Of a DNA stretch of 64,000 nt, positions 33,145 through 39,909 are shown one piece after another. Origin of the DNA: Hymenobacter mellowenesis (GTDB taxonomy: Bacteria > Bacteroidota > Bacteroidia > Cytophagales > Hymenobacteraceae); the NCBI RefSeq assembly GCF_030581005.1, contig NZ_JAUQSX010000009.1:62001-126000 (forward strand), written 5' to 3'. The position numbers were made by a program, and so were the translations under genes. How positions within the stretch are numbered: the stretch's first letter is position 1; each line of letters begins with the position of its first letter. The notes below the pieces were generated by a model, which worked only from the letters and a program-made list of their open reading frames with translations, was not told where the DNA came from and did not search any database.

Positions 33145-34247
33145 GTGGGTTGCTGCTGGCTTTTTTGCTGCTGTGGCTGGGCAGTCTGGCCTATGCTACC
33201 TGGCGCTTTGCCACGCGGCGCGGCGCCCAGCTGGCCGGCCTGCTGCCCCAGCCGTTGCCCCGCGTGAGCATTCTCATTGCGGCTCGCGATGAGGAACTGG
33301 CCCTGCCGCGCTGCCTGGCCAGCCTTCGGCAGTTGAATTATCCCGCCGAGCTGCTCGAAATTCTAGTGGGCGACGACGCCAGCACCGACCGCACCGCCGC
33401 CGTGGCCGAGGCCGCCATGCAGGGCTTTGTGAGCAGTTTTCGGGTAATTCCCATCACCGACAACCTAGGCGAGGCCCGGGGCAAAGCCAACGTGCTGGCC
33501 CACTTGGCGCGCCACGCCACTACGGAGTATTTCTTCATCACCGACGCCGACATCCACCTGCCGGCCAGCTGGATAGAGGCGTTGCTGGAGCATGCGGCGC
33601 CGGGCGTGGGCACCGTCACGGGCATCACAGCGGTGCGCGGGCCGCGGCTGTTTCATCAGCTGCAGGGCATCGACTGGCTACTGTCGCTGAGTCTGGTGCA
33701 GGTGGTGAGCGAGCAGGGCCGGCCCGTAACGGCCATGGGCAACAATATGCTCGTGACCCGCGCCGCCTACGAGGCCACTGGCGGCTACGAGGCGCTGCCC
33801 TTCTCCGTGACCGAGGATTTCGCCCTATTCCAGGCGGCCGTGGCGCGCGGTTTTGGCTTCCGGCACGTATTCAGCGCCGAAGCGCGGGCCGATTCCCTCC
33901 CCATGCCGAGCTGGGCCGCTTTGCTGAAGCAGCGTCGCCGCTGGCTGCGCGGAGTAGAGGCCCTGCCGCTGCGGCTGCGTTTGCAACTGCTGGTCTTCAG
34001 CGGTTTCTGGCCGGCACTGGTGGGGCTGGCGTGGGTGGCCGGAGTGGGGCCAGCGCTAGCCGTTTGGGCTGGCAAAGTGCTGGTGCAGGGTACGCTGGCG
34101 TATCTGGGGCACCGCCGGGCGGGGCTGCGGCTGCATTGGTGGCTGCTGCCGCTGTTCGAATTTTACACGCTGGCGCTCACTTTTAGCATCATCGGCTTCC
34201 AGGTTTTTGGCGGGGCGGTGGTGTGGAAGGGGCGGCGGTATGAGTGA
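33141..34247 (+). CDS. family 2 glycosyltransferase, membrane-bound
   Basis: 368 aa from a GTG that overlaps the deacetylase stop (GTGA). One N-terminal membrane helix, then the GT-A domain with RVSILIAARDEELALPRCLASL, EILVGDDASTDRTA, FFITDADIHLPASW (DxD), MGNNMLVTRAAYEATGGYE and the KQRRRWLRGVEAL acceptor motif; three C-terminal membrane helices follow. Related in layout to the GT2 at 19553 but without the palindromic insertion. It probably elongates a membrane-bound glycan. Confidence 0.92.
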   Translation: MSGLLLAFLLLWLGSLAYATWRFATRRGAQLAGLLPQPLPRVSILIAARDEELALPRCLASLRQLNYPAELLEILVGDDASTDRTAAVAEAAMQGFVSSFRVIPITDNLGEARGKANVLAHLARHATTEYFFITDADIHLPASWIEALLEHAAPGVGTVTGITAVRGPRLFHQLQGIDWLLSLSLVQVVSEQGRPVTAMGNNMLVTRAAYEATGGYEALPFSVTEDFALFQAAVARGFGFRHVFSAEARADSLPMPSWAALLKQRRRWLRGVEALPLRLRLQLLVFSGFWPALVGLAWVAGVGPALAVWAGKVLVQGTLAYLGHRRAGLRLHWWLLPLFEFYTLALTFSIIGFQVFGGAVVWKGRRYE

Positions 34248-34260
34248 AATGAAGAAATAG

Positions 34261-34374
34261 AAAGAACGTCATGTCGAGCGCAGCCGAGACATCTCTACCG
34301 CAGCAGTAATTCCTGTCGATTGGATTAGTTGCGCGGTAGAGATGCTTCGGCTGCGCTCAGCATGACGTTCTTTT
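34261..34374. repeat. interspersed palindromic element (copy e)
   Basis: Left arm AAAGAACGTCATGTCGAGCG... and right arm ...CAGCATGACGTTCTTT; a core difference (CGAGACATC against GATGCTTCGG) makes the stem imperfect. It lies between the GT2 and the TatD gene. Confidence 0.8.
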
Positions 34375-34409
34375 GTGCTCTATTTTCAGATTCCTGATAA
34401 CTCAACGAA

Positions 34410-35177
34410 ATGCACATCACCGACTCGCACGCCCATCTCTACTCCGAACAGTTCAAGCCAGACCGTCTCGACGCCCTGCGCCGGGCCCAGGAAGCCGGCG
34501 TGCGCACCATCGTGATGCCCAACGTGGACCACAGCAGCATCGACGCCATGATGGAGCTCGAAGCCCAGGCGCCCGAAACCTGCTTCGCCATGATGGGCCT
34601 GCACCCGTGCTCCGTCACGCGCAGCTTCGAGCAGGACCTGTACGAAGTGGAAACCTGGCTAGGGCGCCGGCCTTTCGCGGCTGTGGGCGAGTGCGGCCTC
34701 GATTTGTACTGGGATAAAACGCTGCTGGCCGAGCAGCAGGAAGCGCTGAAAATCCAACTCGAAATGGCCAAGAAGCACAAGCTGCCCATCGTGCTGCACA
34801 CCCGCGAGGCCTTTGCCGAAACCGTGGCCCTGGTGGAAGCGGCGCAGGACGGCACCCTGCGCGGCGTGTTTCACTGCTTCTCGGGCACGCCCGCCGAGGC
34901 CGAGCAGGCCATCAAGTTAGGCTTCATGCTGGGCATTGGGGGCGTGGCCACGTTCAAGAATGGCGGGGCCGATAAGGTGCTGCCGGGCATTGGCATGGAA
35001 CACCTGCTGCTGGAAACCGACTGCCCCTACCTGGCGCCAGTGCCGCACCGCGGCAAGCGCAACGAGCCCGCCTACCTGCCGCTGGTGCTGCGCCGCGTGG
35101 CCGAGCTGCTGGGCAAGGACGTGGCCGAAGTAGCAGAAGCCACCACGCGCAACGCGGCGACGCTGTTCAATTTGTAG
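34410..35177 (+). CDS. TatD family metal-dependent hydrolase
   Basis: 255 aa, the usual length. Metal-binding HxH in ITDSHAHLYSEQF; AVGECGLDLYWDKTLLAEQQ with the bridging Glu; KLPIVLHTREAF; GVFHCFSGTPAEAEQAI; and the C-terminal LLLETDCPYLAPVPHRGKRNEPAYLP. TatD-type enzymes are 3'-5' exonucleases or D-aminoacyl-tRNA-deacylase-like hydrolases; they process DNA ends or damaged bases. A single transcription unit bordered by palindromes on both sides. Confidence 0.95.
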   Translation: MHITDSHAHLYSEQFKPDRLDALRRAQEAGVRTIVMPNVDHSSIDAMMELEAQAPETCFAMMGLHPCSVTRSFEQDLYEVETWLGRRPFAAVGECGLDLYWDKTLLAEQQEALKIQLEMAKKHKLPIVLHTREAFAETVALVEAAQDGTLRGVFHCFSGTPAEAEQAIKLGFMLGIGGVATFKNGGADKVLPGIGMEHLLLETDCPYLAPVPHRGKRNEPAYLPLVLRRVAELLGKDVAEVAEATTRNAATLFNL

Positions 35178-35211
35178 GAACGCACAGAAGGGAAGCAGGA
35201 GCAAATGGCCC

Positions 35212-35306
35212 GTCATGCAGAGCGCAGCGAAGCATCTTTACCGCGCAACGCAATCAAAAAATGATTAGTGGCGGCGGTAAAGATGCTTCGCTGCGCTCTG
35301 CATGAC
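35212..35306. repeat. interspersed palindromic element (copy f)
   Basis: Arms GTCATGCAGAGCGCAGCGAA... and ...TTCGCTGCGCTCTGCATGAC with TTTACCGCGCAACGCAATC as the inner part; between the convergent TatD and the gene at 35363. Confidence 0.85.
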
Positions 35307-35362
35307 CGTCGTAATTGGCTGGGGGCTGAAGTTCTTGCTGGCAAACCTGAAAAAATGACCGG

Positions 35363-35722
35363 CTATGCCAGCGCCGCGCCCGTTTCCAGACGAGTCAGCA
35401 GGACTTCAATATGGTCGGCGAAGGTGTTGATTTGGTCGAGGCCGGCGCGCGACTCTTCGATGTGGCCGCGGGTGTAGCGCGTCACCAAATCCTGGCCGGT
35501 GGTAAGCATTTGCTGGAGCACGCGCTCAATTTCGCGCACTTCGGGCTGGCTGCCCAGGGTGGGCTTCACCGAGGTTTGCAGCCACTGGCCCAGCGGGTTT
35601 TCGCGCAGCGAAAAGAGGGCCGGCTCGGCCTCACGCACCCCGTAGAGCACCGAGCGCAGCCGCGACTTAAACAACACCTGCTTGACGCGGGCTTGCTGAA
35701 AGTCGAATGAGGTGAGGGCCAT
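35363..35722 (-). CDS. small helical protein resembling a CZB domain without zinc ligands (copy 1)
   Basis: 119 aa. The layout (ARVKQVLFKSRLRSVLYG at 11-28, PLGQWL at 43-48, EVREIERVLQQMLTTGQDL in the third helix, a fourth helix after GHIEESRAGLD) follows the four-helix chemoreceptor zinc-binding domain, whose ligands are HxxWK, CxxGxW and HxxxH. Here the ligand positions read Q, N, L and L, so no zinc site is visible. It follows the triple-PAS gene on the same strand, and a 70%-like paralogue with the same first 34 residues lies at 37183. Function is unknown. Confidence 0.65.
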   Translation of the reverse strand: MALTSFDFQQARVKQVLFKSRLRSVLYGVREAEPALFSLRENPLGQWLQTSVKPTLGSQPEVREIERVLQQMLTTGQDLVTRYTRGHIEESRAGLDQINTFADHIEVLLTRLETGAALA

Positions 35723-35798
35723 GCGGGGAGGGGTAAGCAGAACTGGAAGAGAGAAGCAGGCGGGCTAAGCCATAATTGGGCCACAATGCAGCGCCGGC

Positions 35799-37109
35799 CT
35801 AGTGGCCGATGCTGCCGCTGAGGCGCTCGAGGGCCTGCCGGGCCAGTACCAAATCCGTGACTTCGTAGGCAAATACCAGGATGCCAGCGGGCTGGTCGTT
35901 CTCGCGGAACTGCTGGTAGATGAAGTTGAAGTAGGTGTCTTTGAGGGCCTTGCTGGCGTCGCGCTCGAGCTGCATCAGCATCTCGTTGCCGCGGAAGGTT
36001 TCGCCGGTTTGGTATACGTTGTCGAGGATGTCGATGATGCCCTGGTCTTTTACTTCGGGCAGCACTTCGGCCACGGTGTGGCCCAGCAGCTCGCGGTGCG
36101 GAAACAGCAGTTGGTAGTTGGGGTTCACGAACTCGTAGCGGTGCTCGGGACCGCGCAGGATGCAAATCATGGCCGGCGCCTGCATGAACAGCTGGTAGTA
36201 GGTTTCGCGCTGGCCTTCGGCTTTTTGGTAGAGCTGGTAGGCCTGCTCGGCCAGCACGGCCTGGGTTTCGTTGGCCTCCAGCAGCTCCTGCACCATCTGG
36301 CGCTGCTCGTGGATGTCGGTGGCCCCGCCCACCCACAGGTTGATGGCGCCTTGGGCGTCGCGCCGGGGCGTGGCCCGCACCAATATCCAGCGGTACTGGC
36401 CGTCGTGGCGGCGCAGGCGGTATTCTACCTGGTACAGCTCACCGGTTTCCACGGATTTTCTCCAGGTGGCCATCACCCGCTCCCGGTCGTCGGGGTGGAT
36501 GCTGGTGCTCCACTGCTCGCCCGTTTGCTCCTCGGCGGTGCGGCCGGTGAAGGCCAGCCAGCGCGAGTTGAAGAAGTCACGGTTGCCATCGGCCGTGGCG
36601 GTCCAGATAAGGACGGGCAGGTTTTCGAGCACGAAGCGGGTACGGTCCTGCGACTCGGCCAGGGCGGCCTGGGCGCGCTCGGCGGCCTGAGCGGCGCGGT
36701 ATTGCTCCGTGATGTTCTGGGTGCGCTGCAGGATGTATTCGAGGTGACCCTGCTCGTCGAGCAGGGGGTAGTGCGTGGCCTGCCAGTACAATTCCTCGAA
36801 GCCGCCGCCCTGCTCAGCGGGCCGGGCCAGGTCGTAGCGGATGACGGGCATGGCGTGGGGTTGCAGGTGCTGGCGCACGTGCTCGTGCGAGGCGGCAATG
36901 ATGTCGCCCTGGTTCTGGTCGACGGACGGGTAGGCGTCGAACATGGACCGGCCCACGGCTTCCTCGCGCGATTTCAGCGACACGGCCACGTGGCCGTCGG
37001 TATTGTCGACGATGGTGGCATCGGGCTTCATCAGCAGAAAATTGTCCGGTAGGGAGCGGAACAGGCGCTGATAATCAACGGAAGAATCGGAAGCAGTCGA
37101 AGCAGGCAT
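35799..37109 (-). CDS. triple-PAS sensor protein without output domain (copy 1)
   Basis: 436 aa made of three PAS units: residues about 12-130 (YQRLFRSLPDNFLLMKPDAT..), 145-275 with PAC end (WRKSVETGELYQVEYRLRRHDGQYRW, AINLWVGGATDIHEQR) and 300-425 (QAPAMICILRGPEHRYEFVNPNY, ending VFAYEVTDLVLARQALERL). There is no kinase, cyclase or DNA-binding domain; the protein ends after the last PAS coil. It lies 76 nt upstream of the small CZB-like gene and must signal through a separate partner. The third PAS resembles those of the kinase at 43252. Confidence 0.85.
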   Translation of the reverse strand: MPASTASDSSVDYQRLFRSLPDNFLLMKPDATIVDNTDGHVAVSLKSREEAVGRSMFDAYPSVDQNQGDIIAASHEHVRQHLQPHAMPVIRYDLARPAEQGGGFEELYWQATHYPLLDEQGHLEYILQRTQNITEQYRAAQAAERAQAALAESQDRTRFVLENLPVLIWTATADGNRDFFNSRWLAFTGRTAEEQTGEQWSTSIHPDDRERVMATWRKSVETGELYQVEYRLRRHDGQYRWILVRATPRRDAQGAINLWVGGATDIHEQRQMVQELLEANETQAVLAEQAYQLYQKAEGQRETYYQLFMQAPAMICILRGPEHRYEFVNPNYQLLFPHRELLGHTVAEVLPEVKDQGIIDILDNVYQTGETFRGNEMLMQLERDASKALKDTYFNFIYQQFRENDQPAGILVFAYEVTDLVLARQALERLSGSIGH

Positions 37110-37182
37110 AAAGCAGAGTAGCGGTTAGCAAAACCGGGTCGAAGCGTAAAAGTAAGGAGCGCCGTCCGAAGGCGCCGGGCAG

Positions 37183-37545
37183 TTAAGCAGCGGCGGAGTA
37201 GCCGCGCTCCAGGGCCTGGAGTAGGGCCTCCATCTGGTCGGCGTAGGCGTTCACCTGGTCGAGGCCGGCGCGGGCCTCCTCAATCTGGCCGCGCTGGTAG
37301 CGGTTGGCCAGGGTTTCGCCGGTGCTCAGCATGTGCTGGAGCACCACCTCCAGCTCGCGCACTTCGGGGCGGGTGCCCAGCTCGGGGCGGAGCGAGGTGC
37401 GCACCCACTGGCCCACAGGGTTGTCGGCCACCGAAAAAAGACTTGGCTCGGCCTCGCGCACCCCGTAGAGCACCGAGCGCAGCCGCGACTTAAACAACAC
37501 CAGCTTTACGCGGGCCTGCTGAAAGTCGAAGGAAGTAAGAGCCAT
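37183..37545 (-). CDS. small helical protein resembling a CZB domain without zinc ligands (copy 2)
   Basis: 120 aa, a paralogue of the gene at 35363: the first 34 residues (MALTSFDFQQARVK.VLFKSRL...) are nearly identical and helix 3 and 4 are clearly related (EVRELEVVLQHMLSTGETL, RAGLDQVNAYADQMEALL). The expected CZB ligand positions read L, N, L, and M. It lies downstream of the second triple-PAS gene with about 53 nt between them. Confidence 0.65.
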   Translation of the reverse strand: MALTSFDFQQARVKLVLFKSRLRSVLYGVREAEPSLFSVADNPVGQWVRTSLRPELGTRPEVRELEVVLQHMLSTGETLANRYQRGQIEEARAGLDQVNAYADQMEALLQALERGYSAAA

Positions 37546-37598
37546 TAGAAGAGAGAAAAATTCGAAGTAGAAACCAGCAAAAGGGAAAAATAGGTCGG

Positions 37599-38918
37599 CT
37601 ACGCCAGCGGCAGCCCGCCGGAGTCGGGACCCTGTTCGCGCAGCCGTTCCAAGGCCTGGCGGGCGCGCACGAAGTCGGTGACTTCGTAGGCAAACACCAT
37701 GATGCCGGCCGGCTGGCCCTGCTCCTGAAACTGCTGGTAAGTAAAGTTAAAGTACGAAGTGGTAAGCTGCTGGCTGGCGTCGCGTTCCAGCTGCAGGGGC
37801 AGCTCGTGGGCGTGGAAAGTTTCGCCGGTCTGGTACACCTTGTCGAGCAGCTCGATGATGCCCTGGTCTTTTACTTCGGGCAAGGCCTCGGCCACGGTGC
37901 GGCCCAGCAGCTCGCGGTGCGGAAACACCTGCTGGTAGAGCGGGTTCACGAATTCGTAGGTGTGCTCGGGGCCGCGCAGGATGCAAATCATGGCCGGCGC
38001 CTGCATGAACAGGTTCTGGTAGGTGGCGCGCTGGGTTTCGGCCCGCTGGTAGGTTTGGTAGGCCTGCTCGGCCAAGGCGGCCTGGGTTTCGTTGGCGCCC
38101 AGCAGTTCCTGCACCATCTGGCGCTGCTCGTGGATGTCGTTGGCGGCGCCCACCCACATGGTGATGCGGCCGCTGGCGTCGCGCCGGGGCGAGCTGCGGA
38201 TGAGCAGCCAGCGGTACTGGCCGTCGTGGCGGCGCAGGCGGTACTCGTATTGAAAGAGCGTGCCGTCGGCCAGGGCTTTTTGCCAGCCTGCCACCAGGCC
38301 GGGGCGGTCGTCGGGGTGGGTGAGGGAGTTCCAGTCGACGGCCAGCATCTCGGCCTGGGTCTTGCCCGTGAATTCCAGCCAGCGGGGGTTGAAGTAGTCG
38401 GGGGTGCCGTCGGGGCGGTTGGTCCACACCAGCACGGGCAGGCTTTCGAGAATGAACTGGGTGCGGTTGCGTGATTCGTCGAGGGCCTGCCGGGCCTCGG
38501 CGGCCTGGGTGGTGGCCCGGTGCTGGTCGGTCACGTCCTGCGGAATCTGCAGGATGAACTGCAACTGGCCGTTGGCATCAAGAATGGGGTAGTGGGTGAG
38601 CTGCCAGTACCGTTCCTCGGTGCCGCCGCCCAGTTCGGCAGGGCGCTCCAAGTCGTAGCGCAGCAGGGGCATGGTGTCGGGGCGCAGGGTGCGGCGCACC
38701 TGCTCGTGCGAGGCGGCCAGGTCGCGCTGGCTCTCGGGAGCCGACGGAAAAGCTTCGAAGAGGTTGCGGCCCACGGCCTGCTCGCGCGGCAGCATCGACA
38801 CAGTCACGTGCTCGTCGGAGTTGTCGAGCACGGTGCCATCGGGCGCCAGCAGCAGGTAGGAGCCGGGCAAATGGCGGAATAGCGACTGGTAATCGATGGG
38901 CGCAGAAGAATCAGTCAT
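37599..38918 (-). CDS. triple-PAS sensor protein without output domain (copy 2)
   Basis: 439 aa, closely related along its whole length to the protein at 35799 (for example the third PAS starts MQAPAMICILRGPEHTYEFVNPLYQ). Three PAS units end with VFAYEVTDFVRARQALERL and no output domain follows. The shared order PAS protein then CZB-like protein in both copies shows that a two-gene module was duplicated in tandem. The second PAS keeps PxFDxxWLxFTG and the PAC motifs. Ligand unknown. Confidence 0.85.
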   Translation of the reverse strand: MTDSSAPIDYQSLFRHLPGSYLLLAPDGTVLDNSDEHVTVSMLPREQAVGRNLFEAFPSAPESQRDLAASHEQVRRTLRPDTMPLLRYDLERPAELGGGTEERYWQLTHYPILDANGQLQFILQIPQDVTDQHRATTQAAEARQALDESRNRTQFILESLPVLVWTNRPDGTPDYFNPRWLEFTGKTQAEMLAVDWNSLTHPDDRPGLVAGWQKALADGTLFQYEYRLRRHDGQYRWLLIRSSPRRDASGRITMWVGAANDIHEQRQMVQELLGANETQAALAEQAYQTYQRAETQRATYQNLFMQAPAMICILRGPEHTYEFVNPLYQQVFPHRELLGRTVAEALPEVKDQGIIELLDKVYQTGETFHAHELPLQLERDASQQLTTSYFNFTYQQFQEQGQPAGIMVFAYEVTDFVRARQALERLREQGPDSGGLPLA

Positions 38919-39091
38919 GAAGCAGGTATCGGGGTGCCGTAAACTACGCAGCGGGCGAATGAGGTGAGTGTGAAGCGAACAAATACGGGCAACGCAGCAA
39001 CAAAGCCAGAGTTACCCGGACAGTAGTACGGAGGAAAGGCACGGTGCGGCCAACGGGCAGGTGCCGGCATGGGCATAAACTGGGCCAGTGG

Positions 39092-39706
39092 CTAATATTT
39101 CACGTCGAACCGGCCGTCGGTGACGGCCAGCGAATCGTGGCCGCTGAGGCTGCCGCCGTAGAGCATTCCGGCAAATGTGCCGCTCACGGTGCGTCGCTGC
39201 CGGTCGAGCTTGCGGATGAGCAGGCGCACTGGGCGGCGGGCGCTGCTGTGGTAGCCCACGTACGGAATCAGGTCGAGGGCTTCCATGTACTCGCGGTAGT
39301 GGCCGGGGCGGGTTCGCACGGTGTCTTCTCCCAGCAGGCGCAGGCCGCCCAGGGTATCGGAAAGCAGAAACGTGAGGGCGATTTCACGGTCGTAAAACAC
39401 CTCGCTGTTGCGCACGCCGCTCATCGTCCCGCGTACTTCGAGCAGCGGCGGCACCGAGGAGCCCCCATATACTTGCAGCACGTTGGGCCGCCAGCCACTC
39501 CCGAGGGGGCTAGGTGAGTTTTGGCTGCCCAGCACGGTCCACTTCTGCGCGCCCAGCACGCAGCCCAGCGTATTGGCCCCGGTTTCGGTGTAGGCCGGCA
39601 GTTGGGCGCGAGCAAATTCTTCGTTGTTGTCGTAGTCGTTGCACGACTTGGTGCAGGCGCTCAGCGGGAGCAGGCTGAGGTAGGTGAGCAAGGTTCGAAA
39701 GCGCAT
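39092..39706 (-). CDS. hypothetical lipoprotein
   Basis: 204 aa if started at the ATG at 39704-39706, which gives a lipoprotein signal MRFRTLLTYLSLLPLSAC with lipobox LSAC; the upstream frame to 39853 reads through the promoter region of the divergent receptor gene. Five more Cys lie near the start of the mature protein (CTKSCNDYDNN, TLGC). Later parts are beta-rich (LDLIPYVGYHSSARRPVRLL). No family recognised. It is divergent from the TonB-dependent receptor and may share its promoter region. Confidence 0.65.
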   Translation of the reverse strand: MRFRTLLTYLSLLPLSACTKSCNDYDNNEEFARAQLPAYTETGANTLGCVLGAQKWTVLGSQNSPSPLGSGWRPNVLQVYGGSSVPPLLEVRGTMSGVRNSEVFYDREIALTFLLSDTLGGLRLLGEDTVRTRPGHYREYMEALDLIPYVGYHSSARRPVRLLIRKLDRQRRTVSGTFAGMLYGGSLSGHDSLAVTDGRFDVKY

Positions 39707-39811
39707 GGCGAGGTAGGGCAGGGAAGGGTCGGTAGCGAAGAGGCCGGACATGGGCATTTGGTTGCGTGCCTGCTTATAAATATAGTGGCCCACCCGTTCC
39801 GTCGGCCTCAT

Positions 39812-39890
39812 CGACGGTTCATCCGCCGCATCCGACGCTTCGGCAACAGGCATTTTCGCCCCGCCGCCCGGCCCGGCACCTTTGAGCCAT
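39812..39890 (+). promoter_or_regulatory. shared upstream element A of the TonB-dependent receptor gene
   Basis: CGACGGTTCATCCGCCGC...CCGACGCTTCGGCAAC (39812-39847) followed after 29 nt by CACCTTTGA (39877-39885), a near -7 box, 24 nt before the ATG at 39910. The same two blocks with 30-nt spacing occur at 47660-47738. Repeated CATCCGNC units about 10-11 nt apart suggest a regulator binding on one DNA face. Confidence 0.55.
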
Positions 39891-39909
39891 CAACTAGCCG
39901 CTGGCTCCC

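Noticed and set aside
26368..34247. Surface-polysaccharide cluster as a phage or capsule island of foreign origin
   Set aside because: Base composition and codon use match the rest of the window and there are no integrase or att-like borders.
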